From: Pseudoalteromonas sp. SMS1
GTDB lineage: Bacteria > Pseudomonadota > Gammaproteobacteria > Enterobacterales > Alteromonadaceae
Assembly: GCF_021530565.1 (NCBI RefSeq)
Contig: NZ_JAKGBI010000005.1
Location: 248,001-312,000, forward strand
DNA length: 64,000 nt
Reading direction: 5' to 3'
Shown here one piece after another: positions 28,294-38,639 of the stretch. Both the position numbers and the translations under genes were made by a program. How positions within the stretch are numbered: position 1 is the first letter of the stretch; the number at the start of each line of letters is the position of its first letter. A model generated the notes under the pieces. That model had not been told where the DNA came from and searched no databases. It saw only the letters and a list, made by a program, of their open reading frames with translations.

Positions 28294-28324
28294 AAAGCCG
28301 GGGTTTCTCCGGCTTTATTATTTT
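28294..28324 (+). terminator. ppaC intrinsic terminator abutting the AraC gene
   Basis: AAAGCCGG (28294-28301) pairs with CCGGCTTT (28309-28316) around GGTTTCT and is followed by ATTATTTT. The T-tract touches the predicted start codon of the next gene. Confidence 0.85.
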
Positions 28325-29020
28325 ATGCACATGCAACCAGGGGTTTTCGCTATTTATACCGGCGTGATAGACACAGCCCCCCATCAGCATCATCAAATTC
28401 AAATAACACTACCGCAGGTAAGCTGTGTATTAGAAGATGTTGATGGTACGTTGAACTGTGCACATATCATTCCTAGTAATCATACTCACCAACTTAAAAT
28501 GGAAGCGGGCTGGATAATACTCGTCGAGCCTCACTCAGACTTGGGACAGCAATTATATCAACGTTATTCATCTACCCAAGTGAGTCCATTACATAACCTA
28601 CCCACATTGGATCATAATGCATCTATGGCGGCCTTATTGGCGCGATTAGGGATAGAAAATGGTCTGGGGCATACTGCGCTCGATCCGCGCATTGCCCAAC
28701 TCGTGACACAGCTTGATAACAGCCTCAAAAATGCGATTCAACTAGAGCCAACATATTGGCGTGCAAGCAAGGTTGCAGCTCAAATGCATTTATCTGAAAG
28801 CCGTTTTTTACACCTATTTCGCGCTCACATGGGCATTGCTTGGCGGCCTTACTTAATGTGGAGACGCCTAATTTGTGCCATAGGCTATTTGCAACAGCAG
28901 CAAAGCATTACAATGGCTGCTACGTACGCGGGTTTTTCAGACTCGGCACACTTTAGTCGCAGCTTTAAAAAACAATTTGGACTCAATCCAAAAACAGCCT
29001 TAAAGCAGGTTAAGCGATAA
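28325..29020 (+). CDS. AraC/XylS-family transcriptional regulator
   Basis: 231 residues from ATG 28325 (a second ATG lies two codons in). The N-terminal ~100 residues look like a small cupin sensor domain. The C-terminal ~100 residues are the double helix-turn-helix: WRASKVAAQMHLSESRFLHL, then ITMAATYAGFSDSAHFSRSF with FKKQFGLNPKTALK, the AraC signature. It should bind promoter DNA and respond to an unknown ligand. The start has no visible Shine-Dalgarno and directly follows the ppaC terminator, so expression may depend on read-through or be leaderless. An undetected later start would cut into the sensor domain. Confidence 0.87.
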   Translation: MHMQPGVFAIYTGVIDTAPHQHHQIQITLPQVSCVLEDVDGTLNCAHIIPSNHTHQLKMEAGWIILVEPHSDLGQQLYQRYSSTQVSPLHNLPTLDHNASMAALLARLGIENGLGHTALDPRIAQLVTQLDNSLKNAIQLEPTYWRASKVAAQMHLSESRFLHLFRAHMGIAWRPYLMWRRLICAIGYLQQQQSITMAATYAGFSDSAHFSRSFKKQFGLNPKTALKQVKR

Positions 29021-29049
29021 ATAACATGTGTGTTTAAAATTTTGACAAT

Positions 29050-29079
29050 AAAAAACCCAGCACATGGCTGGGTTTTTTG
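29050..29079. terminator. Bidirectional terminator between AraC gene and rpmG
   Basis: AAAAAACCCAGC (29050-29061) and GCTGGGTTTTTT flank a short loop. A-run and T-run on both sides make it work in both directions; it serves the convergent AraC and rpmB-rpmG units. Confidence 0.9.
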
Positions 29080-29095
29080 AATCCAAAAAGCAAAA

Positions 29096-29251
29096 TTATT
29101 TGATTTTCGCTTCTTTGAAGATCACGTGCTTACGTACTTTAGGATCGTACTTTTTGATCTCCATTTTTTCAGGCATGTTACGCTTGTTCTTGTCGGTAGT
29201 GTAGAAATAACCAGTACCAGCAGTTGAAACTAAACGGATCTTATCACGCAT
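29096..29251 (-). CDS. rpmG: 50S ribosomal protein L33
   Basis: 51 residues, [19 protein letters not shown] at the start and [14 protein letters not shown] at the end, the typical bL33. No zinc-binding cysteines, so this is the zinc-independent form as in E. coli. Component of the large ribosomal subunit near the E site. It follows rpmB by 12 bases in the conserved rpmB-rpmG operon. Confidence 0.97.
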   Translation of the reverse strand: MRDKIRLVSTAGTGYFYTTDKNKRNMPEKMEIKKYDPKVRKHVIFKEAKIK

Positions 29252-29263
29252 GATTTAAGCTCC

Positions 29264-29500
29264 TTATACTTTTTCGCCGCGAGCACGGATATCTACTAAT
29301 ACCGCGTCGATGCCTTTTTTATCGATAATACGCATACCTTTAGTAGTAGTGCGTAGAGTAACGAAACGCTTTTCGCTTTCAACCCAGAAACGGTGTGTTT
29401 GTAGGTTAGGTAGGAAACGACGCTTAGTTGCGTTGCGCGCGTGTGAACGGTTGTTACCAACAACCGGGCGCTTACCTGTAACTTGACAGACTTTAGACAT
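29264..29500 (-). CDS. rpmB: 50S ribosomal protein L28
   Basis: 78 residues, the standard length. It begins [20 protein letters not shown] and contains [15 protein letters not shown] and the ending [10 protein letters not shown], all diagnostic of bL28. Structural protein of the large subunit. First gene of the rpmB-rpmG operon; a strong sigma-70-type promoter is visible about 170 bases upstream on the minus strand. Confidence 0.98.
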   Translation of the reverse strand: MSKVCQVTGKRPVVGNNRSHARNATKRRFLPNLQTHRFWVESEKRFVTLRTTTKGMRIIDKKGIDAVLVDIRARGEKV

Positions 29501-29665
29501 GTCTATGTATCTCCAATAACTTCGCTCGAGCTTAATTTCCCCTTAGGCCTTACACTGGTGTGCCCCGGGTAAAATCAAAGGGCGCTCTTTATACAGCATC
29601 TGCAGGCAGAGATCAAGGATCTGATGATATCCTAGTCAGCTCATGGGTAAATTTGATAGCGGCCA

Positions 29666-29694
29666 ATTATAATGATCATGGGGCCATGTGGAAA
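29666..29694 (-). promoter_or_regulatory. Likely sigma-70 promoter of rpmB-rpmG
   Basis: On the minus strand, TTTCCA (29694-29689) and a perfect TATAAT (29671-29666) are separated by exactly 17 bases. It is oriented to rpmB and leaves a leader of about 160 bases. The rest of the gap 29501-29777 shows no gene. Confidence 0.65.
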
Positions 29695-29777
29695 GTAAAA
29701 ACTGCATTTAAATTAAACTATTTTATAATTTTTAGGCGAAATAATGGGTTGCGGACTAAAAATCACACACAAAGTGC

Positions 29778-30452
29778 CTACAGTAACCCCATTTGTGCAA
29801 ATGAAACGTGCCGATTTCCAGCCACAATGATGTGATCTAACACTTTGATATCTAAAAGTGACAGCGCTTTTTGCAGTTTCTCTGTCAAAACTTTATCTGC
29901 ACAACTCGGTTCACAAATACCGGAAGGGTGATTATGTGCAAAAATAATCCCTGCCGCGTTGTGCTTTAATGCCGCTTTAATCACTTCTCGCGGATACACC
30001 GAAGCCGCGTTAATCGTGCCATTAAATAACACTTCGTCTGTGATAAGTTGATTCTGGCTATCAAGATAAAGTGCCATAAACACCTCATGCTCAAGCCCTT
30101 TTAACTGAATACAGAGGTAATCATAGACCCGTTTGGGGTTATCAAAACAGACTTCGCGGCAACATCCCTCTTTGAGATAGCGCTTGCACAGCTCTAAAAC
30201 AGCTTGAAATTGCACATATTTCGCGTCACCCACGCCCTTTAATTTTACCAAATCGTGTTGAGAGCTATTAAATAATCGTTGTAACGAACCACTTTGTAGT
30301 AAAAGTGACTCAGCCAGTTCAATGGCATTCATTCCTGTTACGCCGGTGCGTATAAATATTGCTAAAAGCTCTGCGTCGGTTAAGGATGTTGGTCCCAAAG
30401 TCAGTAACTTTTCTCTGGGCCTAGATTGCTTGGGTAGCGCATTTATTTGCAT
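29778..30452 (-). CDS. radC: RadC/JAMM-family protein
   Basis: 224 residues, full length. An N-terminal helix-hairpin-helix region (KLLTLGPTSLTDAELLAIF, then LVKLKGVGDAKYVQFQAV) precedes the MPN/JAB1 metalloprotease-like domain with the complete metal motif AHNHPSGICEPSCAD and an upstream Glu in HEVFMALYLDSQ. Despite the name, a repair role for RadC is not established. The position between rpmB and coaBC matches E. coli. Divergent from coaBC; upstream on the minus strand AAAGGAG supports the start at 30452. Confidence 0.96.
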   Translation of the reverse strand: MQINALPKQSRPREKLLTLGPTSLTDAELLAIFIRTGVTGMNAIELAESLLLQSGSLQRLFNSSQHDLVKLKGVGDAKYVQFQAVLELCKRYLKEGCCREVCFDNPKRVYDYLCIQLKGLEHEVFMALYLDSQNQLITDEVLFNGTINAASVYPREVIKAALKHNAAGIIFAHNHPSGICEPSCADKVLTEKLQKALSLLDIKVLDHIIVAGNRHVSFAQMGLL

Positions 30453-30634
30453 ATCAACTCCTTTGAAGCGGTTTCCTTTTGAAGTGCAGCACCATATTTA
30501 TCACTTATGATGATAAAAAAACCGCCCACTAGGTGCACAATTATTCAATTTGCCCAAGCTTGGTATATGAACATTTCAAAACTGCCTATGGGCTATGATA
30601 TCTTAGGGGCTGTTTGAGTCGTGAGAATTGTGAA

Positions 30635-31834
30635 ATGAACTTATCTGGCAAAAGAATTGTGTTAGGGATCAGCGGTGGGATTGCCGCATATAAATGTGCA
30701 GAGTTAGTTAGGCGCCTAAAAGAACGTCAATGCGAAGTCAAAGTTGTAATGACGGACTCGGCCAAACACTTCATTACCCCCCTCACTATGCAAGCCGTTT
30801 CTGGCGAGCCTGTATCAGATTCCTTGCTAGATCCAAATGCAGAAGCTGCCATGGGTCACATTGAGTTTGCCAAGTGGGCTGACTTAATCCTTGTCGCACC
30901 AGCAACCAGTAACGTCATTGCCAAAATGGCCGCAGGTATCGCCGACGACCTAATCACCACGCTACTATTGGCAACGCCCGCTAAAGTGGCCATCGCGCCC
31001 GCGATGAATCAACAAATGTATGCTCATCCTGCGACACAGCGTAATTTGGCTACGCTCGCGCGTGACGGCATTGAAATTTGGGGACCAGGGCAAGGTGAGC
31101 AAGCATGTGGAGACATCGGCAAAGGCCGGATGCTTGAGCCTAATGACCTTGTTGAGCGGTGCATGACGGCACTCGTACCTGAGGAACAACCCCTGAAGGG
31201 GAAAGTCGTCACAATCACGGCAGGTCCCACTAGAGAAGCGCTCGATCCCGTACGTTATATTAGCAACCACAGCTCTGGAAAAATGGGCTATGGACTTGCC
31301 GAAGCGGCAGTTAAAATGGGGGCGACCGTTCATTTAATATCAGGTCCTGTAAAGCTCAGTGCACCATCTGGGGTGTGTGTCAGTCACGTCAATAGTGCGG
31401 TAGAAATGTGTGATGAAGCACTTCGTTTAGCCATCGTGTCAGATATTTTTATTGGCTGTGCCGCAGTTGCGGACTACCGAGCTGCGGATGTTGCGGCACA
31501 AAAAATCAAAAAACAGGGCGATGAAATGACCCTAACTTTGGTAAAAAACCCCGACATCATTGCCCAAGTTGCTTCTTTATCTCAAAACCGACCTTACACT
31601 GTAGGCTTTGCAGCTGAAACCCAAGATGTTGAACAATACGCAAAGGGCAAACTGAAGAATAAAAAACTCGATATGATTTGTGCCAATGATGTATCACAAG
31701 AAGGGCTTGGTTTTAACTCAGATAACAATGCCTTAACGTTATTTTGGCAAGATAATCAGATTTCTTTGCCAGCTTCCAGCAAAAGAGAGTTAGCACTTAC
31801 TGTCATTAAAGCGATTGCAAGTAAACTTGATTGA
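30635..31834 (+). CDS. coaBC: Bifunctional CoaBC (coenzyme A biosynthesis)
   Basis: 399 residues from ATG 30635 ([15 protein letters not shown]), the usual start; an upstream TTG adds seven residues. The N-terminal FMN-dependent phosphopantothenoylcysteine decarboxylase (CoaC, 1-190) shows [30 protein letters not shown] and the active Cys in [13 protein letters not shown]. The C-terminal CTP-dependent phosphopantothenate-cysteine ligase (CoaB) shows [28 protein letters not shown] and KIKKQG. It makes 4'-phosphopantetheine. In E. coli dut follows and then slmA; here slmA follows directly after 121 bases without dut. Confidence 0.97.
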   Translation: MNLSGKRIVLGISGGIAAYKCAELVRRLKERQCEVKVVMTDSAKHFITPLTMQAVSGEPVSDSLLDPNAEAAMGHIEFAKWADLILVAPATSNVIAKMAAGIADDLITTLLLATPAKVAIAPAMNQQMYAHPATQRNLATLARDGIEIWGPGQGEQACGDIGKGRMLEPNDLVERCMTALVPEEQPLKGKVVTITAGPTREALDPVRYISNHSSGKMGYGLAEAAVKMGATVHLISGPVKLSAPSGVCVSHVNSAVEMCDEALRLAIVSDIFIGCAAVADYRAADVAAQKIKKQGDEMTLTLVKNPDIIAQVASLSQNRPYTVGFAAETQDVEQYAKGKLKNKKLDMICANDVSQEGLGFNSDNNALTLFWQDNQISLPASSKRELALTVIKAIASKLD

Positions 31835-31955
31835 GTTGATGTTAAAAGGCTGGAAAGAAGCTGAATAAAACATTAACATAGGCCTTTACTTAGTATGGAC
31901 CTAATAAAAATACACCATACAGACCAGAATAACGATAATTATTAAAGGAAAGTTC

Positions 31956-32543
31956 ATGCCAGCGACCAAACGCAGTAATCGCAAAGAGCAAATTCTTCAA
32001 TCTCTTGCGCAAATGCTTGAAACTAGCCCAGGTCAAAGAATCACCACTGCAAAGCTAGCCGCTGAAGTTGGAGTCTCTGAAGCAGCCTTATATCGCCATT
32101 TCCCGAGTAAAGCACGCATGTTTGAAGGGCTTATTGAGTTTATTGAAGATACGTTACTTTCTCGTATTAACTTAATTTTAGAAAATGAAAAAGATACACA
32201 AAGCCGTGTCTATAATATTTTAACGCTACTTTTGACCTTCTCTGAGAAAAACCCTGGTATTACCCGTATTTTGACTGGTGATGCACTACAAGGCGAACAA
32301 GAGCGCTTGAGAGAACGTGTACAAAGCCTATTCGAAAAACTTGAAACCCAGTTTAAACAGGTGCTTAGGGAAAGAAAGTTACGTGAAGGCAAAACGTTTA
32401 ATATTGACGAGGCTGCACTTGCGAATCTTTTTCTTGCGCATGTCGAAGGGAAAATGAACCAGTTTGTTCGCAGTGACTTCAAGGCCAAACCGACAACGAC
32501 TTTTGTTACTCAATGGCAAGAGCTACAACGGATTTGGTTGTAA
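31956..32543 (+). CDS. slmA: Nucleoid occlusion factor SlmA
   Basis: 195 residues, TetR fold. The N-terminal helix-turn-helix reads [20 protein letters not shown], and the following [14 protein letters not shown] is diagnostic of SlmA. It binds palindromic sites on the chromosome and blocks FtsZ assembly over the nucleoid. The Shine-Dalgarno AAAGGAA lies shortly before the ATG. Monocistronic, with its own terminator. Confidence 0.96.
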   Translation: MPATKRSNRKEQILQSLAQMLETSPGQRITTAKLAAEVGVSEAALYRHFPSKARMFEGLIEFIEDTLLSRINLILENEKDTQSRVYNILTLLLTFSEKNPGITRILTGDALQGEQERLRERVQSLFEKLETQFKQVLRERKLREGKTFNIDEAALANLFLAHVEGKMNQFVRSDFKAKPTTTFVTQWQELQRIWL

Positions 32544-32544
32544 A

Positions 32545-32570
32545 GAAGCGGTGAAAGCCGCTTTTATCGA
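32545..32570 (+). terminator. slmA intrinsic terminator
   Basis: AAGCGG (32546-32551) pairs with CCGCTT (32558-32563), followed by TTATCGATTTTT. It begins right at the slmA stop codon. Confidence 0.75.
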
Positions 32571-32661
32571 TTTTTCACTTCCACACAACGCAGCTTGATT
32601 TTGTTTATCTGATAAAAGTGTTACAAAGACACAACGTGATAAAACAACAACAGATAAAACC

Positions 32662-35415
32662 ATGAAGCTTGCATACTCGCTCGTCGCAGCAGCTTTGTTT
32701 TCAGGCCAAGTTATGGCCAACAAAGCGCCATTAAAATTTGACGATGTTTTCGACTTTAAATACCCCCATGCAACAAAACTTGCAGAGGATGGGAAGTTTT
32801 TAGCTTTCAGTGCCACGCCTTATCGAGGAAACGCACAGGGTCAAGTTTATGATCTAACAAGTAACACCCTTATTGCCACCGTTGAACGGGGAACCAAAGC
32901 CCAAATCAATCGGTCGTCGACTTGGGTTGCCTTTACCCAAGTACCTACTTTATTGGAATCTGAAACAGCGACAAAAAAAGAACGCAAAAAACTGGCTAAT
33001 AACTTAGTTTTGGTAAATACCACAACAGGTCAACAACAGCGTTTTGACAATGTTAAAGACTATCAATTGAGCGATGACGGTCGTTGGTTAGCCTATCGCG
33101 AAGATAATAAAAAAGAAGAAAAAAAAGACCAATCGACCCCAGAAAAAGCAGCAATAAAGGCTGATAAAAAAGACACACCGCTCACGTTAGTAGTATTAGA
33201 TTTACAAACAAACCAAACGCAACGCCTTGAAAATGTCGTCGCATACGGACTCAGCCCCGCAGAATACGGTATATTATTTAGCCAGCACGATGCCATCACC
33301 GCGAACAATCAGGTGCAATATCTGGATTTAAACACGCAAGCTGTCGATTCGTTGTTTAATGAACCTGGCGTCACAGTGAGTGCGATTGCCTGGCACCCGT
33401 ATTCAAGCATCGTCGCTTTCAACCTCGGTAACTACGTAAATGAAGACAAGCGCCGTCGTAGCTACGATGTGACACTTTGGGACGCAAACACCAATAAAAT
33501 TACCAAAGTTCAAAACCCCAGTGGGTGGTACAGTGCAAAAACAGCCAAATTGAAATGGTCAGAACAAGGTCAAAGGCTGTACTTTGAAAATAGACCCGTA
33601 TTGGAAGAGAAAGTTGACGTTCGCAAATATAGTGATGAACCCTCGCTGCGACAATTCGATACCATCCGGGCACAGTCAGGACTAAAGCTGTGGCACAATC
33701 ACGACCCTGAAATCAAACCACGTGAACAGCACACTTGGAAAACAACCAATCGCGACCGCCAATATCAAGCGGTCTATCATATTGAATCTCAGAAAGTCGT
33801 ACAGTTAGCGGATGAAACCGTTCGCGATGTGACACTCAATACTGAAGCTGACTTTATTTTGGGCCGCAACAATCAGCCTTATCTGAAAAAGATCATGTAC
33901 GATGGTTTTTATTCAGATTACTACGCCGTTAAAGTAAGTACTGGTGCAAAAGGCTATATTGTGAAAGACAGCCCAAACCGCCCTAGTCTGTCACCCTCAG
34001 GGCGACATGCAGCTTACTTTTTGAATGATCAACTTTGGCTCAAAGACCTGCACGAGCAAAAAGAGCATGCGGTAAGTAAAGCTGTGCGTGACGCCATTTT
34101 TGCCGACGACAAACACGATTATCCAGAACCGAACCCTGGCTATGGGTTTGCAGGTTGGCAACTGGATGGCAGTACACTCTATGCCTACAGTAAATATGAT
34201 ATTTGGGCGTTTGATAGTCATACTGGCCAAGCCAAAAGGCTGACACAAGGTAAAGAGAGTAATACACAATATCGTGTTATTAAACTGGATAATAAGCAGG
34301 TAGGATTCGATGCTGACGAAACACTTTTCTTATCGGCACATAACTTACAGAATAAGCAAACTCACATTGCCACGCTCAATCTAAAATCAGGCTCGCTCAA
34401 AACAGTTTTAAAAGGCGCTGCGCGTTTTGATTTGGTGAAAAAAGCAAAACAGGCTGACAAGCTGATATTCACCCAACAAACATATCATCAATTCCCCGAC
34501 TTTTGGCAGACGACAAGTCAATTTAGTGCACCGCAAAAAATCACAAACTTGAACCCACAAGTTGCCAATTTTGCGTGGGGTCAAAAACCTGAGTTGGTGC
34601 AATACGAAGGCTATAATGGTGAACCATTGCAAGGGGTGCTGATTAAACCTGCTGATTACACACCAGGTCAAAAGTTACCTGTGGTTATCTATTTTTACCG
34701 TTACATGAGTCAGCGCATGTATGACTTCCCTAAAATGGAGTTAAATCATAGACCAAACTTCCCAATGTTCACATCTAACGGATACGCTATTTTCCTACCA
34801 GATATTCGTTTTGAAATTGGCAAACCAGGCCCTTCTTCAACGCAAACGCTGATCAATGCAACACAGAAATTAATTGATATGGGCGTTGCAGATAAAAACC
34901 AAATAGGCCTACAAGGGCACTCTTGGGCCGGGTACCAAAGTGCCTTCGCAGTTACTCAGACAGATATGTTCAAGGCGGTTGTCTCAGGGGCTCCAGTATC
35001 AAATATGACATCAGCATACAGTGGTATCAGACTCAAAACTGGGTTGGCCAGACAATTCCAATACGAATCTGGACAGAGTCGCATTGGGCAACCGCTGACA
35101 GCTGCACCAGATCTATACATTGAGAATTCACCCGTGTTTTTCGCAGATAAAGTCAACACCCCAATTCTACTTATGTTTGGTGATAAAGATGGCGCAGTTC
35201 CCTGGCAAGAAGGTATTCAATACTACTTAGCCCTGCGCCGTCATGACAAAGATGCGATTTTCCTGCAGTACGAAGGAGAACCTCATCACTTGAAAAAGTT
35301 TCCAAATCAAGTCGATTTCTCTGTCAGAATGATGGAATATTTTGATCATTATTTGCGTGGCATGCCGGCTGCGCAGTGGATAAAGTCAGGCAAACCTCAT
35401 CGTCCTGAAGAGTAA
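32662..35415 (+). CDS. Secreted S9-family peptidase (large)
   Basis: 917 residues. The signal peptide (MKLAYSLVAAALFSGQVMA) is followed by a long beta-propeller region (30-630) with a Lys-rich insert near 150-175 (EDNKKEEKKDQ), then an alpha/beta-hydrolase domain. The catalytic triad is visible: Ser754 in GHSWAGYQ, Asp843 in FGDKDGAVP, His875 in GEPHHLKKF. GHSWAGY replaces the GxSxGG of DPP4-like enzymes, matching the large alteromonad prolyl-oligopeptidase-like group. Probably periplasmic and degrading peptides. It ends with a strong terminator shared with ygiQ. The second S9 enzyme of the window. Confidence 0.93.
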   Translation: MKLAYSLVAAALFSGQVMANKAPLKFDDVFDFKYPHATKLAEDGKFLAFSATPYRGNAQGQVYDLTSNTLIATVERGTKAQINRSSTWVAFTQVPTLLESETATKKERKKLANNLVLVNTTTGQQQRFDNVKDYQLSDDGRWLAYREDNKKEEKKDQSTPEKAAIKADKKDTPLTLVVLDLQTNQTQRLENVVAYGLSPAEYGILFSQHDAITANNQVQYLDLNTQAVDSLFNEPGVTVSAIAWHPYSSIVAFNLGNYVNEDKRRRSYDVTLWDANTNKITKVQNPSGWYSAKTAKLKWSEQGQRLYFENRPVLEEKVDVRKYSDEPSLRQFDTIRAQSGLKLWHNHDPEIKPREQHTWKTTNRDRQYQAVYHIESQKVVQLADETVRDVTLNTEADFILGRNNQPYLKKIMYDGFYSDYYAVKVSTGAKGYIVKDSPNRPSLSPSGRHAAYFLNDQLWLKDLHEQKEHAVSKAVRDAIFADDKHDYPEPNPGYGFAGWQLDGSTLYAYSKYDIWAFDSHTGQAKRLTQGKESNTQYRVIKLDNKQVGFDADETLFLSAHNLQNKQTHIATLNLKSGSLKTVLKGAARFDLVKKAKQADKLIFTQQTYHQFPDFWQTTSQFSAPQKITNLNPQVANFAWGQKPELVQYEGYNGEPLQGVLIKPADYTPGQKLPVVIYFYRYMSQRMYDFPKMELNHRPNFPMFTSNGYAIFLPDIRFEIGKPGPSSTQTLINATQKLIDMGVADKNQIGLQGHSWAGYQSAFAVTQTDMFKAVVSGAPVSNMTSAYSGIRLKTGLARQFQYESGQSRIGQPLTAAPDLYIENSPVFFADKVNTPILLMFGDKDGAVPWQEGIQYYLALRRHDKDAIFLQYEGEPHHLKKFPNQVDFSVRMMEYFDHYLRGMPAAQWIKSGKPHRPEE

Positions 35416-35421
35416 ACCATA

Positions 35422-35451
35422 AAAAAAGCCGCTGTTAACAGCGGCTTTTTT
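35422..35451. terminator. Bidirectional terminator, S9 peptidase and ygiQ
   Basis: A 30-base perfect palindrome: AAAAAAGCCGCTGTT at 35422-35436 followed by its reverse complement. A-run and T-run serve both convergent genes; the ygiQ stop codon begins two bases beyond. Confidence 0.93.
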
Positions 35452-35452
35452 A

Positions 35453-37666
35453 TTAATGGTGAGTTGGTTTTTTCTTATTTGGCTTACGCTTATTTTTGCC
35501 AACTCGAGGTTTGGTATTAGCCTGATTAAACTGGCTAAAGCCTGTATGCTTAGTCAATGCTTTGTTACTTCGCTTACTTGCCCCTTTATTATGCCGCTCT
35601 CGACTATTTTCCTCTGGCACTAAGCACTCAGGGCCGCGTCCAATGAGGTGCGCTTTCCCCATCTCCTTTAGTGCTTCACGGATAATCGGCCACCCTGCCG
35701 GATCATGATATCGCAAAATAGCTTTGTGTAACCGACGTTGACGAGCGCCTTTGGGCACAGGTACTTGCTCATGGTTATTTTTAATATTGCGCAGCGAGTT
35801 CATCTCGGTGTGATAGATCGTTGTGGCATTTGCCATTGGTGACGGGTAGAAATTTTGCACCTGATCTAATTTAAAGTCGTGCGCTTTAAGCCATAGTGCC
35901 ATATTCACCATATCCTCGTTTGTCGTACCCGGGTGTGCTGATATGAAATAAGGGATTAAATACTGTTTTTTACCTGCCTCTTTTGAGTACTTGTCGAACA
36001 GTTCTTTGAATTTGTCATACGTCCCCATTCCTGGTTTCATCATTTTAGACAACGGCCCTGTTTCGGTATGTTCGGGCGCGATTTTAAGATAGCCACCAAC
36101 ATGATGAGACACTAGCTCTTTCACATAGCGAGGATCTTCAATCGCCAAGTCATAACGTACACCTGATGCAATGAGGATTTTCTTAACACCTTCAACATCC
36201 CTTGCTTTGCGATATAACTCAATTGTCGGCGTATGATCTGTGTCCATATGCTTACAAATATCCGGATAAACACATGACAATCTGCGGCAAGTACTTTCTG
36301 CTTTTTTGCTTTTGCAACGCAACTTATACATATTGGCAGTGGGTCCACCTAAATCTGAGATGACCCCTGTAAAACCAGGCACTTTGTCACGAATTTGCTC
36401 AATTTCTTCAATGATTGATTCTTCTGAGCGACTTTGAATGATACGCCCTTCATGCTCAGTGATAGAGCAGAAACTACACCCCCCAAAACAACCCCGCATA
36501 ATATTAACCGATGTTTTTATCATGTCATATGCAGGGATTTTATCTTCTCCGTAAACTGGATGTGGAATCCGTTGATAAGGCAAACCAAAGACGTGATCCA
36601 TTTCGTCTGTTTCTAGTGGAAATGCAGGAGGGTTTACCCAAACGGAACGATCGCCATGACGTTGAAATAGCGCCCTCGCACACCCTGGGTTGGTCTCTTG
36701 GTGCAAAATGCGTGAGGCATGAGCATACAAAGGTTTATTAACACTTACTTGCTCGAATGCAGGCAACTTAACATAGACTTTTTCCCAAGGTTTTAACCGC
36801 GGAGGCTGTACGGTGATAGGCTTAGCCAAATCAGCCTTTAAATCGATGCCAGCTTTCGCAAATTCAGACTTGCTACACCCCATGTCATCAGCCCCATATG
36901 GGTTGGGAATTGGGTCTATTTTTCCAACTTTATCAATCGCGGTAGAGTCACTACCACGCCACCCTTCCAACGGCTGCTTTCGAATAACGGCAGTACCGCG
37001 CACATCTTGGATTGTTCCAATCGATTCACCATTGGCAATACGATGAGCCACCTCAACTAAGGGGCGCTCGGCATTGCCGTATATAAGGATATCGGCCTTC
37101 GCATCAAAAATAACACTACGGCGAACCTTTTCTTGCCAGTAATCATAATGCGCAATACGGCGTAAACTGGCTTCAATGCCTCCAATTATCACCGGTACAT
37201 CTTTGTAGGCTTCTCGACATCTTTGACTATATACAACCACCGCACGATCGGGACGCTTCCCCCCAACATTGCCTGGTGTGTAAGCATCATCATGGCGAAT
37301 ACGCTTTTCTGCTGTGTAGCGGTTGATCATTGAGTCCATATTACCCGCGGTGACACCAAAGAACAGATTAGGTTTACCCATTGACTCAAATGCACGTTTA
37401 TCAGACCAATCAGGTTGAGCAATAATCCCCACCCTAAACCCTTGAGCTTCTAACACTCGCCCAATCACGGCCATACCAAAACTCGGGTGATCAACGTATG
37501 CATCCCCAGTAACAATGATAATATCGCAACTATCCCAACCGAGCGCATCCATTTCTGCGCGGCATGTTGGCAAAAATGGGGCCGGACCAAAACATTCAGC
37601 CCAGTACTTTGGATAAGAAAATAGCGAACGCTCAGCTTGAAGCGGTGCAGCTTTAGAAGTTTGCAT
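35453..37666 (-). CDS. ygiQ: YgiQ family radical SAM protein
   Basis: 737 residues. An N-terminal domain ([20 protein letters not shown], then [15 protein letters not shown]) resembling a B12-binding fold is followed by a radical SAM core whose CxxxCxxC cluster motif is GCFGGCSFC near residue 392. The C-terminus is a basic, low-complexity tail ending in a Lys-rich stretch. YgiQ proteins are widespread and thought to be methylthiotransferase-like or B12-type radical enzymes, but their reaction is not known to me. Monocistronic, about 570 bases of AT-rich sequence upstream. Confidence 0.94.
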   Translation of the reverse strand: MQTSKAAPLQAERSLFSYPKYWAECFGPAPFLPTCRAEMDALGWDSCDIIIVTGDAYVDHPSFGMAVIGRVLEAQGFRVGIIAQPDWSDKRAFESMGKPNLFFGVTAGNMDSMINRYTAEKRIRHDDAYTPGNVGGKRPDRAVVVYSQRCREAYKDVPVIIGGIEASLRRIAHYDYWQEKVRRSVIFDAKADILIYGNAERPLVEVAHRIANGESIGTIQDVRGTAVIRKQPLEGWRGSDSTAIDKVGKIDPIPNPYGADDMGCSKSEFAKAGIDLKADLAKPITVQPPRLKPWEKVYVKLPAFEQVSVNKPLYAHASRILHQETNPGCARALFQRHGDRSVWVNPPAFPLETDEMDHVFGLPYQRIPHPVYGEDKIPAYDMIKTSVNIMRGCFGGCSFCSITEHEGRIIQSRSEESIIEEIEQIRDKVPGFTGVISDLGGPTANMYKLRCKSKKAESTCRRLSCVYPDICKHMDTDHTPTIELYRKARDVEGVKKILIASGVRYDLAIEDPRYVKELVSHHVGGYLKIAPEHTETGPLSKMMKPGMGTYDKFKELFDKYSKEAGKKQYLIPYFISAHPGTTNEDMVNMALWLKAHDFKLDQVQNFYPSPMANATTIYHTEMNSLRNIKNNHEQVPVPKGARQRRLHKAILRYHDPAGWPIIREALKEMGKAHLIGRGPECLVPEENSRERHNKGASKRSNKALTKHTGFSQFNQANTKPRVGKNKRKPNKKKPTHH

Positions 37667-38233
37667 AGAGTGACGGCTCTGAGTAAAAAAGATCCAGATT
37701 ATATCTTAAATGGGTAGAAAATTCCCAACACTAACTTTTTTTGAAAAAATCATTTTATAGCAAGCGCATACTAAAAATGAAATGTGTCTTCACTACCTGA
37801 GCATTCCCTTCACCTAAGACAGGTCTGCATGAGCGAAGTATAGGAGTACAGCTACAAAGCTTATCCCACTCGTATTTTTATCCATCCCAATTGAGAGAGG
37901 CAAAACAATTCAAATTTAAGAAATAATACAAATGACAACGAAGACAAAAACAACACACCAAATAAACATTAATTTAAAATTAAAAATCAAATAACGCTAT
38001 AAAAAGCTAAAAACAGTCGCCACCCCATTTTATATTTCCATTTTTAAAATAAACAGAAATAAACTTAAAAATTAATATAACATTTAAGTTTACATTTTAT
38101 GTAAAAAGTAATTCAAATCCCGCTCGTGTTGTATAGTTTATGTAAAGCCGCTAAGGTATTCATATGTGGTATAAAAGCTCGACTTTCACGCCACGTACAC
38201 AATTTAACTATATAAAATAAGAAGGAGTTTGAT
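37667..38233. other. Long AT-rich divergent intergenic region
   Basis: 566 bases between ygiQ and a small lipoprotein gene. Very AT-rich, especially 37910-38110. No RNA gene, repeat or open frame with a start and Shine-Dalgarno was found. It should contain the promoters of both neighbours; near the lipoprotein, AAGAAGGAG is its ribosome binding site. Nothing else seen. Confidence 0.4.
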
Positions 38234-38494
38234 ATGAAAATGATACCTTTATCAATTGCAATCGCTCTGCTCGCTGGGTGTAATGCAACAGGACCGACAG
38301 ATAGCCAAGACGCTACCGCAGAAAATAAAGTAGCCGCTGAGAATGGCCTTATTTGTACGAGAGAAGCAAGAACAGGAACACGGTTTGGCAAACGGACATG
38401 CCGTACCCAAGAGCAAATAGACCGTCAAGAAGAAGAAGCAAAGCGCATGTTAGATACTCGCGGGAACAGTGTTGGCCGTCAGGGAGGGGAGTAA
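38234..38494 (+). CDS. Small conserved-type lipoprotein
   Basis: 86 residues. The signal is MKMIPLSIAIALLAGCNAT with lipobox LLAGC and Cys at residue 16. The mature part is polar: an ICTREARTG...RFGKRTCRTQEQ segment with two cysteines 19 residues apart, then a charged helical stretch and a Gly-rich end. The pattern C-x-R-E...G-S/T-x-x-x-R-x-C-x-T resembles small envelope proteins seen in other gammaproteobacteria, but no function is known to me. A strong Shine-Dalgarno AAGGAG lies seven bases before the ATG. Followed by a terminator. Confidence 0.82.
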   Translation: MKMIPLSIAIALLAGCNATGPTDSQDATAENKVAAENGLICTREARTGTRFGKRTCRTQEQIDRQEEEAKRMLDTRGNSVGRQGGE

Positions 38495-38564
38495 ATTACC
38501 CCAAACATTGAGAGTTATTTGCGTCGAGATTAATCAGCTCACAATATTTACTGGTAACAGAAAT

Positions 38565-38597
38565 AAAAAAAGCAAACCCAACGGGTTTGCTTTTTTT
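38565..38597. terminator. Bidirectional terminator, lipoprotein and receptor genes
   Basis: AGCAAACCC pairs with GGGTTTGCT around AAC, with A-run before and T-run after, so it can act on both convergent genes. Confidence 0.92.
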
Positions 38598-38639
38598 ATT
38601 ATCACTAAATGACGGGCTAAGCCCGCCAAGCGTTAAGAT

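Noticed and set aside
29560..29835. 91-codon plus-strand open frame upstream of radC
   Set aside because: It runs across the rpmB promoter and the end of radC, has no ribosome binding site and no recognisable protein pattern.
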